From UBA8199 sp964507045 (GTDB lineage Bacteria > Verrucomicrobiota > Verrucomicrobiia > Limisphaerales > UBA8199), in NCBI GenBank assembly GCA_964507045.1, contig CAZDOO010000020.1:1-64000 (forward strand): DNA of 64,000 bases. Direction: 5' to 3'. Under the pieces are notes generated by a model. It saw nothing but the letters and a program-made list of their open reading frames with translations, was not told the DNA's origin and ran no database searches. Numbering within the stretch: the stretch's first letter is position 1; every line of letters starts with the position of its first letter. Positions 24,284 through 33,041 of this stretch are shown here, one piece after another. The translations under genes were made by a program, and so were the position numbers.

Positions 24284-24913
24284 TCACACTCCTGTATCCC
24301 CTCGCAGCTCGGAAAGGTTCAGCCCCTGCTGCGTTTCCCGCAGTTTCTCCAGCGCGTAGTACAGGCGCGATTTCACCGTGCCGACTGAGCACCCAAGCAC
24401 AGCGGCGATTTCGGGGAGGGATGCACCTTCGAAGAACCGTAGCAGGATGACTTGCTGATGCTTCTCCGGCAGGGAGGCGACCGCTTCCCGCAATCTGCCT
24501 GCCGCCTCCCGGCGCATCGTTTCCTCAGCGGGCGAGGGCCCGGTGGCGGGTAGGTTCTCCTGAGCCTGGCGCCGTTCATCAACCTCGGCCGAAGGCAGCG
24601 CGGCCAGCGGTATTGGGCGAGAGCGGGCGCGGCGCAGGGCCTTTTGGTGCCGATGCAGGAGGATGGAGAAGAGCCAGGTGCTGAACCGGCAGGTGCCGTG
24701 GTAGCGGCCGAGGCTGCGCCAAGCCTCAACGAGCGTTTCGCATACAAGATCCTCGGCTGCGTTCTGATCACGCGTCAGACCGCATGCCTGCCGGAGCAGG
24801 CGGGCCTCGTGCTCCGCGGCCAACCGGCAGAACGCCGCCGACTCCCCCGCTCGTGCCCGAGTCAGGAGATCGGCAGTGCCTGTGATTTCCGGGCGGTCGG
24901 CCGTAATGACCAT
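24284..24913 (-). CDS. ECF sigma factor of module 2
   Basis: A 209-residue sigma-70-type ECF factor. Region 2 is LTRDQNAAEDLVCETLVEAW, then CRFSTWLFSILLHRHQKAL; region 4 is LPEKHQQVILLRFFEGASL then EIAAVLGCSVGTVKSRLYYA. The linker is Pro-rich and acidic. It pairs with the zf-HC2 protein downstream. It stands 31 bases after the miaA start on the complementary map order, i.e. miaA begins a new unit in the same direction downstream of lgt. Confidence 0.93.
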   Translation of the reverse strand: MVITADRPEITGTADLLTRARAGESAAFCRLAAEHEARLLRQACGLTRDQNAAEDLVCETLVEAWRSLGRYHGTCRFSTWLFSILLHRHQKALRRARSRPIPLAALPSAEVDERRQAQENLPATGPSPAEETMRREAAGRLREAVASLPEKHQQVILLRFFEGASLPEIAAVLGCSVGTVKSRLYYALEKLRETQQGLNLSELRGDTGV

Positions 24914-24946
24914 CTATCTATCAATCCCGCCCGGGGGTGGAAAGGT

Positions 24947-25915
24947 TCAAAGTCCGGCTATGGTCTTGGCGACCGCGTCAGCGTTGCTCTGCGGCTCAAG
25001 GTTGATCCAGGTCAACCGAAGCTGCCGGCGGAACCAGGTCATCTGCCGCTTCGCAAACTGGCTGGTGCGGATCTTGACCAACTCAATCGTCTGGGGCAGC
25101 GAACGCTCTCCGCGCAAGTGCTCAGCAATTTGCCGGTACCCCAGGGCCTGCATGGCGGTCCGGTTCCCCGCCAGGCCCCGCTGCGGAAGTTGTTCCGTCT
25201 CGGCCACCCAGCCCTGGCGGAACATGGCATCCACTCGGGCCCCGATGCGCTCGTGCAAGTCCGCCATCGAGCGCGCGAGGCCGATACACTTGGCGCAATG
25301 CGTGGTGCGTGGTGCGCAAGCCCAGTTCGCGCGCTGGGCGGAGAAGGGCTTGCCCGTCAGGCGAATGACTTCGACGGCGCGAATGACCCGGCGCGGGTTC
25401 TGGCGGTCAATGCGCTCGTAGGTTAACGGGTCACGCTCCGCCAGTTCGCGCAACAGCTCCGGCAAGGGCGTGACTTCCAGCACCGCTCGCAAGGCGGCGT
25501 CCGTCGGCGGTGCGTGGCCCAACCCCTCCAGGAACGCCTTGAAGTAGAGCCCGGTGCCACCGCACAGGATCGGCACCCGGCCGCGGCGCTGAATATCGGC
25601 AACCGCCTGGCGCGCAAGGGTAACGAATTGGGCGGCGTCGAACGGCTCGGTCACTTCCACCACGTCAATCAGGTGATGAGGCACGCGGGCCCGGTCGGCA
25701 GGCAAGGGTTTGGCCGTGCCGATGTCCATGCCGCGATACACCTGCATCGAATCAACCGAGACTATTTCCCCGCCGATCTGTTCCGCCAAGCGGAGGGCAA
25801 CGGCGGACTTGCCAACGGCGGTTGGCCCGGCAAGCACGAGCACGGACACTCCTCGGCGCGTTCCGCCTCCATTTTCGGCTTGGCTGGCTGGGGGCATGCC
25901 CGGGCAGTCCTCCAT
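24947..25915 (-). CDS. miaA: tRNA dimethylallyltransferase
   Basis: A 322-residue protein, slightly long for MiaA. Motifs are P-loop GPTAVGKS, DSMQVYRGMDIGTAKP, PHHLIDV, GGTGLYFKAFLEGL and RIDRQNPRRVIRAVEV. The enzyme transfers dimethylallyl from DMAPP to N6 of A37 in tRNAs reading UNN codons. The start at 25915 follows three bases after the lgt stop; ATG 25897 is also possible. After SAQRANW there is a foreign-looking CAPRTTHCA segment encoded by a GCGTGGTGCGTGG repeat also found in the TPR gene at 56785. It lies in the region before the conserved ARS-x-x-DLHERI-x-x-RVD helix, so the enzyme is probably still active. Confidence 0.95.
   Translation of the reverse strand: MEDCPGMPPASQAENGGGTRRGVSVLVLAGPTAVGKSAVALRLAEQIGGEIVSVDSMQVYRGMDIGTAKPLPADRARVPHHLIDVVEVTEPFDAAQFVTLARQAVADIQRRGRVPILCGGTGLYFKAFLEGLGHAPPTDAALRAVLEVTPLPELLRELAERDPLTYERIDRQNPRRVIRAVEVIRLTGKPFSAQRANWACAPRTTHCAKCIGLARSMADLHERIGARVDAMFRQGWVAETEQLPQRGLAGNRTAMQALGYRQIAEHLRGERSLPQTIELVKIRTSQFAKRQMTWFRRQLRLTWINLEPQSNADAVAKTIAGL
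25295..25318 (-). repeat. GTGGTGCGTGG repeat inside miaA
   Basis: Two to three copies of a GTGGTGCG word within the miaA reading frame, encoding APRTTH on the gene strand. The 13-mer GCGTGGTGCGTGG recurs at 58051-58088, where the same peptide word HAPRTT appears in an unrelated membrane protein. Confidence 0.7.
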
Positions 25916-25918
25916 CCT

Positions 25919-26701
25919 CTATCCTTGCTTCGCGGCGGAGCGCCGCTGCACCCACAGCAGCGCCAAGCCCGCCGCCAGGATCAGGATGCTCACCAGGTGC
26001 GCGGGCGTGGCCCAGCCGCCGAAGTAATGCTGGTGTTGGGGATAATCGCCGCGGAACAGCTCCACCAATGAGCGCAGCACCGCATAGCTCACCAGGTAAA
26101 CGCCGAACACCTGCCCATCGAACTTCTTGCGCCGAAACAGGCAGGCTAACGCGACATACAGGCCCAGGTTCAGCAGCGAATCATAGATTTCGGTCGGATG
26201 CACCGGATCGGTTGGCGGGTTCAGGGGGTTGCCCGCCGGGAATTGAATGGCCCAGGGCAAGTCGCAGGCGCGCCCGTAACAGCAGCCGTTGAGCAGGCAG
26301 CCGATGCGTCCAAAGACGTAACCCAAGGCAACACTGGGCGCAAGAATGTCGGCCACCTGCCACAGCGGCAGCTTCTTCAAACGGGTATAAAGAATGCAAG
26401 CCAGCGATGCGCCAATCAGCCCGCCGTAATAGACCAGCCCGCCGTGCCAAACGGCGAAGATCTCCCCGACCGGCTGGCCGGCAAAGGATTCACGCCAATA
26501 CGAAACAACGTACAGCGTCCGCGCCCCCACGATCGTGCCGATAATCAGCCAGGGTCCAAGATCGAGTATCTTCTCGGCGGCGATGCCCGCGCGCAGAGCC
26601 CGCCGGCTGGCGGTCCACAGACCGGCCAGAAAGCCCAACGCCACCATCACCCCGTACCAGTGGATGGAGAACGCGCCCCATTCAAACGCAATCGGATGCA
26701 T
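25919..26701 (-). CDS. lgt: prolipoprotein diacylglyceryl transferase
   Basis: From ATG 26701 (MHPIAFEWGAFSIHWYGVMV) the protein has 260 residues and about seven membrane helices. The open frame to 26995 is non-homologous and overlaps the upstream gene. Lgt signatures are HGGLVYYGGLIGA and GRIGCLLNGCCYGRACDLPW, the latter a Cys-rich variant of the usual GR-x-x-N-F-x-N-x-E-x-x-G block. It transfers diacylglycerol from phosphatidylglycerol to the lipobox Cys of prolipoproteins at the inner membrane. It is followed at three bases by miaA, and preceded by ECF module 3. Confidence 0.93.
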   Translation of the reverse strand: MHPIAFEWGAFSIHWYGVMVALGFLAGLWTASRRALRAGIAAEKILDLGPWLIIGTIVGARTLYVVSYWRESFAGQPVGEIFAVWHGGLVYYGGLIGASLACILYTRLKKLPLWQVADILAPSVALGYVFGRIGCLLNGCCYGRACDLPWAIQFPAGNPLNPPTDPVHPTEIYDSLLNLGLYVALACLFRRKKFDGQVFGVYLVSYAVLRSLVELFRGDYPQHQHYFGGWATPAHLVSILILAAGLALLWVQRRSAAKQG

Positions 26702-26769
26702 CAACCAGAGCTTAGGCTTGCGCGGCTCAACTGGAAAACGAAATCGCGCCCAGCCATTCGCCCCACAGA

Positions 26770-27798
26770 TCAGTTCCCATTCGTTGCCATGGCCGGCGGG
26801 CGTCGGGGCGGGTCTGTTACCGGCGGTGGCAAGGGCGGCAAGTCCGGCGGCAGGGGCGGGGGCAGGTTCCGGACCAGGTCGCGCCAGGTTTGCCGTTCGC
26901 CAGGTGACATCGCCTTCCAGCGCTCCGCGTTCTTCAGAAACTGGTGCCGCTCCTCCAGGGTCAGGCTGGCGAACTTCGCGAACGAGCGTATGCACGCGGC
27001 CCGTTGTTCCAGCGGCAAGTCGCCAAAGGCCTGCAGCGTCTTTTCGATCTGCCGCCGCTCCGGCCCGGAGAGTGTCTTGAGCGCCTTCTCCTTTTCCTGG
27101 GCGGTAAGCTCGAAGAACTGGTTGAACCGCCCGAGCATCCTCTGGCGCTGGTCGGCGGACATCGCCTCCCAGCGCGCAATGCCCTTTTCGAGCAGGACAC
27201 GACGGGCCGGTGATATACTCTTGAGCATCTCCCGCCGCTGCTCATCGGTGCGCCCTTCGATTTCGGCCAGGTAGCGCAGGGTGGCTTGGTTGTCCATGAG
27301 CTCCTGCCGCATCGCCGGCGACAGCTTGTCCCATTCGCGCAAGCGCTCTTCCACCAGGCTGCGCTGCCGGGAGGGTATTTCGGCCAGCCGGGCGGCGCGA
27401 TTGGTCGCCGGAGCAGTCATCAGCGGCAACAAATACCAGTGCAGTTCGGTCACCTGCAGGCGCAGCTCGCGCTCGTCGGGGTTGAGTGATTGATACTCGC
27501 GCACCTTGGCCAGAATCTGCGCGCAACTTTCCGGCGAACGATTGGTCAGCGCCTGCCGGCGCTCCGCGGCGTTCATTGCCAGCAGCTCGCGAAAGAAACT
27601 GACCGGCGATCTGGTCGGCGGCGTGGGAGGCAGCAGCTCCGGCGACGGCGGTTCGGGCGCGAGCCTGCGCGCCGGGCTGGAGGTGGGGTGGGGCAAAGCC
27701 GGGGCATCGGCAGCCGAAGTCAGTGTTGCATCCCACCCGAGCACGGTAGCGCACAGCAATGCCGCCGCGCCAAAACCTTTGCGCCCGGGCCAGGTCAT
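26770..27798 (-). CDS. exported DUF3106-like helical-repeat protein of ECF module 3
   Basis: The start at ATG 27798 is fixed by an ATGA overlap with the anti-sigma stop and by the signal peptide GAAALLCATVLGWDATLTSA that follows; the product has 342 residues. After a Pro-rich linker come repeated amphipathic units of the type L(S/T)-x-x-x-R-x-x-(F/M)L-x-x-x-x-x-W-x-x-(M/L)(S/T) with many Arg and Glu (for example LSPAMRQELMDN and MSADQRQRMLGRF), as in DUF3106 proteins. The C-terminus is proline-rich (LPPPLPPDLPPLPPP). Such periplasmic repeats resemble the CpxP/Spy style of envelope stress partners, which is inference. Confidence 0.75.
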   Translation of the reverse strand: MTWPGRKGFGAAALLCATVLGWDATLTSAADAPALPHPTSSPARRLAPEPPSPELLPPTPPTRSPVSFFRELLAMNAAERRQALTNRSPESCAQILAKVREYQSLNPDERELRLQVTELHWYLLPLMTAPATNRAARLAEIPSRQRSLVEERLREWDKLSPAMRQELMDNQATLRYLAEIEGRTDEQRREMLKSISPARRVLLEKGIARWEAMSADQRQRMLGRFNQFFELTAQEKEKALKTLSGPERRQIEKTLQAFGDLPLEQRAACIRSFAKFASLTLEERHQFLKNAERWKAMSPGERQTWRDLVRNLPPPLPPDLPPLPPPVTDPPRRPPAMATNGN

Positions 27799-28283
27799 TT
27801 GAGCAGGGCGAGCAACTGCTCGTCCGCGGTGGTAGCGGGATTTGACGCGCGAATAGCATCGAAGTCCTGCAGGATGTCCGGGCCGGGCAACGAGGATACG
27901 TTTGCAACGGTGGCCACGCTCTCCACCAGCTTCTTGCGCTCGGCGTTCTGAATCAGGAGATATGAAACCAAACCCGCCATCGCCACGCTGGACGCAAAGG
28001 CCGCTTTGGGCAGCCAGCGCATCCGCAGCCATCCCATCGCCCGGCGGGACTTCACCGCCGGTCCACGCTCGACGGCCTGCAATACCCGCGCGGTGAAATT
28101 GCTGGACACGGGCGCGTCCGGCAAGCAGTCCAAAGCCGCCTGCAGCCCGGCCTCCGCCTCCCAGTCAGCCCGCGCCTCGGGATGCGCTTTCAGCCAGGCC
28201 CGCAACTCGGCTTCCTCGGCGCCGGTCAGGTTCCGCCGCCACTTCAGCTCGCGCAGTCGGTTATAGATTGGGTCGCTGTTCAT
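27795..28283 (-). CDS. anti-sigma factor of ECF module 3
   Basis: A 162-residue single-pass membrane protein. The N-terminal part (LTGAEEAELRAWLKAHPEAR) is a helical cytoplasmic domain typical of non-zinc anti-sigma proteins. One membrane helix (about 93-111, AAFASSVAMAGLVSYLLIQ) precedes a short periplasmic segment ending DEQLLALLK. It is located 47 bases after the sigma stop and overlaps the DUF3106-like gene. The assignment rests mainly on position and topology. Confidence 0.75.
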   Translation of the reverse strand: MNSDPIYNRLRELKWRRNLTGAEEAELRAWLKAHPEARADWEAEAGLQAALDCLPDAPVSSNFTARVLQAVERGPAVKSRRAMGWLRMRWLPKAAFASSVAMAGLVSYLLIQNAERKKLVESVATVANVSSLPGPDILQDFDAIRASNPATTADEQLLALLK

Positions 28284-28330
28284 ACGATACTGCTATGCAT
28301 AGTAAAACCGTCTCGGCATCAAAGTTGCAT

Positions 28331-28939
28331 TCATTTCGACTCGCGCCACGCGCCGCTTTGCAGATAGGGCTTGAGCTGCTGCTTGAGCGTTTCCCGGCCG
28401 CGATGGATCAGTGATTTCGTGGCGGAGACCGAGCACCCGAGCACGCGGGCAATGTCTTCGTAACTCAGGTCTTCCTGGCGGCAGAGCAGGATGGCGAGAC
28501 GCTGGTTCTCCGGCAGCCCGGCCAGGGCCTGTTGAATCTTCTCCTCCAGTTCCCCTTGCAGCAAGCGCTCGGGCGGCGAGGTGGTCTGCTTGTCCTCAAA
28601 CTGCGGCGCCGGCTCGTCTTCCTGCTCGGGATGCCGCGCTTCGATCGAGTCGGTTGGATGCCGGGAGCGGCGGCGGATTTCGTTCAGACACAGATTCCGC
28701 GCGATGGTGAACAGCCAGGTCGAAAACTTGGAGGAGACTCGATAGCGGTGCGCTGACTTGAACACCTGCACAAACACGGCCTGGGCGAGGTCCTCGGCTT
28801 CGGTGGCGTCGCGCAGCATCCGGTAGGCTAAGTTCATCACCGGCTGCTTATACTTGTCCACCAGCTCGGCAAATGCCCCGGTATCGCCCTGCTTTACGCG
28901 CAACATCAGGGCGGCATCGGGATCAGGGGCGGCGGACAT
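28331..28939 (-). CDS. ECF sigma factor of module 3
   Basis: From ATG 28939 (MSAAPDPDAALMLRVKQGD) the product has 202 residues. The much longer open frame running to 31570 lies antisense to glnD and is spurious. Region 2 is YRMLRDATEAEDLAQAVFVQ then KFSTWLFTIARNLCLNEIRR; region 4 is LPENQRLAILLCRQEDLSYE then DIARVLGCSVSATKSLIHRG. It heads the module sigma, anti-sigma, DUF3106-like protein, with lgt and miaA following in the same direction. It is divergent from glnD with about 100 bases between them. Confidence 0.93.
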   Translation of the reverse strand: MSAAPDPDAALMLRVKQGDTGAFAELVDKYKQPVMNLAYRMLRDATEAEDLAQAVFVQVFKSAHRYRVSSKFSTWLFTIARNLCLNEIRRRSRHPTDSIEARHPEQEDEPAPQFEDKQTTSPPERLLQGELEEKIQQALAGLPENQRLAILLCRQEDLSYEDIARVLGCSVSATKSLIHRGRETLKQQLKPYLQSGAWRESK

Positions 28940-29041
28940 ATTCCCCACTTTAACAAACACCGCCGGGGCCACAAGGTTTCGCCCGCGCTGGTTCGTCGTG
29001 CGCTTGCCTTGAGGTGCTTTTGCTTCCACAGTGATTCCCGA

Positions 29042-31834
29042 ATGCAGGAACTGCTGAACAAGATCAAGGCGAGCGCCGCGGCGCGCCTGGCGTTGCCGCC
29101 CGGCCGCCAGCCGGCCCAGGAATTGGCCCGCTACAAGGCATTCCTCAAAGTGGAGACCCACCGGCTCAGGCTGCACCATCGCGCCGGTGCCGGCGGCCTC
29201 GAAATCTGCCATGCGCGCGCCGCCGTGCTCGACGCGCTCCTGCGCCACCTGTGGGACGCCGCCAAGGCCAGCCTGTCCGAGCAATCGCGCAAGGAGTTTC
29301 CGCCGCTGGCGCTGGTCGCCCTGGGCGGGTATGGCCGCGCCGAGCTTAATCCGCACAGCGACATTGACTTCATGTTCCTCCACAGCCGGCAGGTGGCCGC
29401 CGGCAGCCGCCCGCTGCCGCATCTCTCCCGCATCCTGGACGGCCTCCTCTATCCGCTGTGGGATATCGGCCTCAAGATTGGGCACTCGGTCCGCAGCCTT
29501 GAGGATTGCGTGAAGATCGCGAACAGCGACATGCAGTCCAAGACCGCCCTGATTGAGGCCCGGTTCATCACCGGCGACGAGGGGCTGTTCAAGCGGTTTC
29601 AGCAAACCCTCCTCAGCAAGTGCGTGGCCGGCCACGAGGCCGAATACATCGCCATGCGCGTGGCGGACCAGGCCGCCCGCCGCGCCAAGTTTGGCAACTC
29701 CGCCTCCATGCAGGAGCCCAACCTCAAGAGCGGCTGCGGCGGCCTGCGCGACTTTCAGAACTTGCTCTGGATGGCCTACTTCAAGTACCGCACCCATTCG
29801 CTCAAGGAGCTTCAGGCCCACGCCCTCATCAACGAGAGCGAGCGCAAGCATTTGGAAGCCGCCTACGACTTCCTGCTCCGCGTCCGCACCGAGATACACT
29901 ACCACACCAACCGCGCGACGGACGTGCTGGGCAAGAACCTGCAGCCTGCGGTCGCCTACAACCTCGGCTACCGCGAGCGCTCGCCCAGCAAGCGCATCGA
30001 AATGTTCATGCGCGAGCTCTACACCCACTCCCGCAACATCCTGCTCATCACCCGCACCCTGGAACAACGCCTGGCGCTCCTGCCCCAGCCCGGTCGGCTG
30101 TCGAGGCTGGCGCTGACCGGCCGGCTCTCGGGCTTGCTGCCCGGCGGGCGCAAGCGGGCCAGCGAACCCGTGGACGGCTTCAAGTTCCTGGACGGCCAGA
30201 TTCACGCCACCACCAGCCGCGTCTTCCGCGACCACCCGCGCCGCCTGATGCGCGTGTTCCTTTACGCCCAGCAGCGCGGGCTGCGCCTCCACCCGGACCT
30301 GGCGCAACTCATCCGCAACCAGCTTGGCCTGGTGGACCGCGCCTTCCGGTCCGACGAGCGCGTGCGCGAAACCTTCCTGGCCATCCTCAATCAGCGTGGC
30401 GGCGTCGCCCCCATCCTGCGCGCCATGCACGAGGTGGATTTGCTCGGCAAGTACCTGCCCGAGTTTGGCAAGCTCACCTGCCTGGTCCAACACGAGTTCT
30501 ACCATCAATACACCGCCGACGAGCACACGCTCATGTGCCTCGAGCAACTGGATCGCATCTGGGACGCCAAGACGCCCCCCTACTCCGCTTATACGTCGCT
30601 CTTCCAGAAGATCGAGCGCCCTTTCCTCCTTTACCTCGCCTTGCTTTTCCACGACGTGGGCAAGGCCGAGGGTCACGGCCGCCACTCCGAGGAAAGCTGC
30701 CACCTGGCCCTGCGCGCGGCCAAGCGCCTCAAGCTCGATGCCGCCGCCGCTCAAACTTTGCGCCTCGTGATCGAGCACCACCTGCTCATGGCCAACGTCT
30801 CCCAGCGGCGCGATCTGGATGACCCGGCCGTCATCCGCCAGTTTGCCGCCAAAGTGCAAAACCCGGAAAACCTGGCCCTGCTCACCCTCCACACCTTCGT
30901 GGACTCCCAGGCCACCAGCGACAAGCTCTGGAACGGTTTCAAGGACCTCCTGCTCAACACGCTCCACTACAAAGCCATGCAACTGCTGTCCGGCGGCACG
31001 CAGTTCGCCCGCGCCGAGGAGAAACGCCGCGAGCAGCTTCGGCAGGAAGTCCGCCGCCTCGCCGCCGACCACCTGAGCCCGGAGGAACTCGAGGCGCACT
31101 TCGCCACTCTGCCCCAGCGCTATTTCCAAATCTACGCGCCCAAGGATGTCCTCGCCGACCTGATGCTGACGCATCGCTTCATGCGTCTCCAGGTCTCGGA
31201 GCAGGAAAACCCCCTGGCCCCCGTCGTCCACTGGCACAATGAGCCCGACCGCGGCTACAACGTCGTCAAGGTTTGCACTTGGGACCGCGCCGGCCTGTTT
31301 CGCATGATCGCCGGCTCCCTCAGCGCCGCCGGCCTGAACATCCTCAGCGCCCAGATCTTCACCCGCACCGATGACATGGTCCTGGACATCTTCTACGTCG
31401 CCGACGCCATCACCGGCAACCTGGCCGGCCCGGACCAACGTGATCGTTTCGAGAAGGTCCTTCGCCGAGCCCTCACCGGCGAGGAAGTGGATTTCCCCGC
31501 CCTGATCGGGCGCCAGAATATTACCCGTCCGCTCTACCAGGCCTACACCGGCGAGCGCATTGTGACCCAAATTCGCCTGGACAACGAAGCCTCCGATACG
31601 CGCACGCTCATCGAGATCGAAACCGAGGACCGCATTGGCCTGCTCTATACCATCTCCCGGACCCTGACGGAGCTGGCACTGGACATCTCCGCCGCCAAGA
31701 TTTGCACTGAGCGCGGCGCCGCCCTCGATAGCTTCTACGTCCGGGAACTATCAGGCACCAAGGTGCTCGCCCCCGAACGCCAACGCGCCATCGAGCACCA
31801 CCTCCGCCAGGCTATCCACGCCCTGGACCGCTAG
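29042..31834 (+). CDS. glnD: [protein-PII] uridylyltransferase / uridylyl-removing enzyme
   Basis: From ATG 29042 (MQELLNKIKASAAARLAL) the protein has 930 residues; the TTG at 29009 is less likely. The nucleotidyltransferase motif GGYGRAELNPHSDIDFMFL (about 97-115) is intact, the HD domain carries LLFHDVGKAEGHGRHSEES (about 535), and two ACT domains end the protein (about 735-815 with GYNVVKVCTWDRAGLFRMIA; about 850-930 with IEIETEDRIGLLYTISRTL). GlnD uridylylates PII under nitrogen limitation and reverses this when glutamine binds the ACT domains. No glnB or amtB is nearby. Confidence 0.95.
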   Translation: MQELLNKIKASAAARLALPPGRQPAQELARYKAFLKVETHRLRLHHRAGAGGLEICHARAAVLDALLRHLWDAAKASLSEQSRKEFPPLALVALGGYGRAELNPHSDIDFMFLHSRQVAAGSRPLPHLSRILDGLLYPLWDIGLKIGHSVRSLEDCVKIANSDMQSKTALIEARFITGDEGLFKRFQQTLLSKCVAGHEAEYIAMRVADQAARRAKFGNSASMQEPNLKSGCGGLRDFQNLLWMAYFKYRTHSLKELQAHALINESERKHLEAAYDFLLRVRTEIHYHTNRATDVLGKNLQPAVAYNLGYRERSPSKRIEMFMRELYTHSRNILLITRTLEQRLALLPQPGRLSRLALTGRLSGLLPGGRKRASEPVDGFKFLDGQIHATTSRVFRDHPRRLMRVFLYAQQRGLRLHPDLAQLIRNQLGLVDRAFRSDERVRETFLAILNQRGGVAPILRAMHEVDLLGKYLPEFGKLTCLVQHEFYHQYTADEHTLMCLEQLDRIWDAKTPPYSAYTSLFQKIERPFLLYLALLFHDVGKAEGHGRHSEESCHLALRAAKRLKLDAAAAQTLRLVIEHHLLMANVSQRRDLDDPAVIRQFAAKVQNPENLALLTLHTFVDSQATSDKLWNGFKDLLLNTLHYKAMQLLSGGTQFARAEEKRREQLRQEVRRLAADHLSPEELEAHFATLPQRYFQIYAPKDVLADLMLTHRFMRLQVSEQENPLAPVVHWHNEPDRGYNVVKVCTWDRAGLFRMIAGSLSAAGLNILSAQIFTRTDDMVLDIFYVADAITGNLAGPDQRDRFEKVLRRALTGEEVDFPALIGRQNITRPLYQAYTGERIVTQIRLDNEASDTRTLIEIETEDRIGLLYTISRTLTELALDISAAKICTERGAALDSFYVRELSGTKVLAPERQRAIEHHLRQAIHALDR

Positions 31835-31845
31835 CCGGTGGCCGG

Positions 31846-33036
31846 TTACTTCAGGCCGTAGGCCTTGGCGGCACGCGCGCCCAACTGACGGGTGGCCAAT
31901 TGGCGGAGGTCCACAGCGGGGCCGAGGGTAACGCCGGCGGATGATTTGGCGCCGGTGGCAAGGCTCTGCTCGGCGCCTTCGAGGACGAGGGTGGTGTAGA
32001 AGCCGAGGGTGATGGGATGGGAGGTGGCTTCGCGGTCGGCGGCGGAGAGCTGGCCATTGCGCAGCGCGAGGATTTGCTGGTAGAGCCGGCCCGGACTGGT
32101 GATGCCGTAGCCGGTCACGGTGCCATCCTTCTCGAAGTTGCGAAAGAGGGGGTTAACTTGGAGGATGCCCTCGGCATGCACCTCGCGCAGGCCGGGAGTG
32201 TCCAGCCCGAGATCAATCAGCCCCTCGGAGCAAATGATGCGGCTGGATTGGACCGTGATGGATTCGGCGGTGTTGGGCACCGCCCAGCCGGTAATGATGT
32301 GGGCCTGGGCGCCGGTCGCAAAGAGTATCTCCGTATCCACCAGGTCATAGCCGTTGACGGGGATGGGTTTGAGGGAGGGGAGCTTCTGCGAGTAGCCGGT
32401 GGCGCGGACTTGCACCGGGATGAGGTTGACGATCTTCATCAGCGCGTCGGCCATGTGCACCGTCAGGAACGAGACGGGGGTGTTCTTCTCAGCGAAGTCC
32501 GGCGAGGCGAAAAAGCGCGGCGTGTGGTTGGGATCCACCACCTGCAACTTGTCCAGCATGTAGAAGACCGCCGTCTGGAACGTGCCGTAACGGCCTTTCT
32601 GAAAGCGGGCCTCGGCCTCCTTGATGCGCGGGTCCTCGCGCTTGTGGAAGTCAATGCCGAGGAAGCGCCCGGACTTCTTCGCCGCCTCGATCATGGCGTG
32701 AGCGTCTTTCACCGTGGCCGCCGCAGGCTTGGGGACCACCACATCAAGCCCGGCGCGGAGGGCCTCCACGGTCGGGGCGCAGTGCAGGTGGTCGGGGGTA
32801 TTGACCTGCACGGCGTCGAGTTTGACTTTGGCCAGCAAGTCGCGGTAGCTGGCAAAGCGCCGGGCCTTGGGAATGCCGGCCAGGTCGGCGAACCAGTGGC
32901 GGCATTGCTCGTTGGGGTCGGCGACGGCGCAGACATCCAACAGGTGCGAGTAGGGGCTGTGGAAATAGAGATGCTGGTAAATCTCGCGCACGACGGCGCC
33001 GGCGCCGATGATGCCGAGTTTGAGTTTGGTTTGCAT
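31846..33036 (-). CDS. Gfo/Idh/MocA family oxidoreductase
   Basis: A 396-residue protein with the N-terminal Rossmann motif LGIIGAGAVVREIYQHLY and a C-terminal alpha/beta domain of the family. The usual catalytic EKP is PKP here (DVVVPKPAAAT), so the lysine is kept but the glutamate is lost. Family members oxidise or reduce sugars and inositols with NAD(P). It converges with glnD and its ATG lies six bases after the stop of the M20 gene, so the pair is probably one operon. The substrate is unknown. Confidence 0.88.
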   Translation of the reverse strand: MQTKLKLGIIGAGAVVREIYQHLYFHSPYSHLLDVCAVADPNEQCRHWFADLAGIPKARRFASYRDLLAKVKLDAVQVNTPDHLHCAPTVEALRAGLDVVVPKPAAATVKDAHAMIEAAKKSGRFLGIDFHKREDPRIKEAEARFQKGRYGTFQTAVFYMLDKLQVVDPNHTPRFFASPDFAEKNTPVSFLTVHMADALMKIVNLIPVQVRATGYSQKLPSLKPIPVNGYDLVDTEILFATGAQAHIITGWAVPNTAESITVQSSRIICSEGLIDLGLDTPGLREVHAEGILQVNPLFRNFEKDGTVTGYGITSPGRLYQQILALRNGQLSAADREATSHPITLGFYTTLVLEGAEQSLATGAKSSAGVTLGPAVDLRQLATRQLGARAAKAYGLK

Positions 33037-33041
33037 AGGGG

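Noticed and set aside
28940..31570. Very long minus-strand open frame extending the module-3 sigma factor to over 1000 residues
   Set aside because: It runs antisense to the clear glnD coding sequence; its residues have no domain character, and ATG 28939 gives a normal-length ECF factor.
31825..31850. Small hairpin between the convergent glnD and oxidoreductase genes as a bidirectional terminator
   Set aside because: The stem is short with a G-T pair and there is no T-run on either strand.
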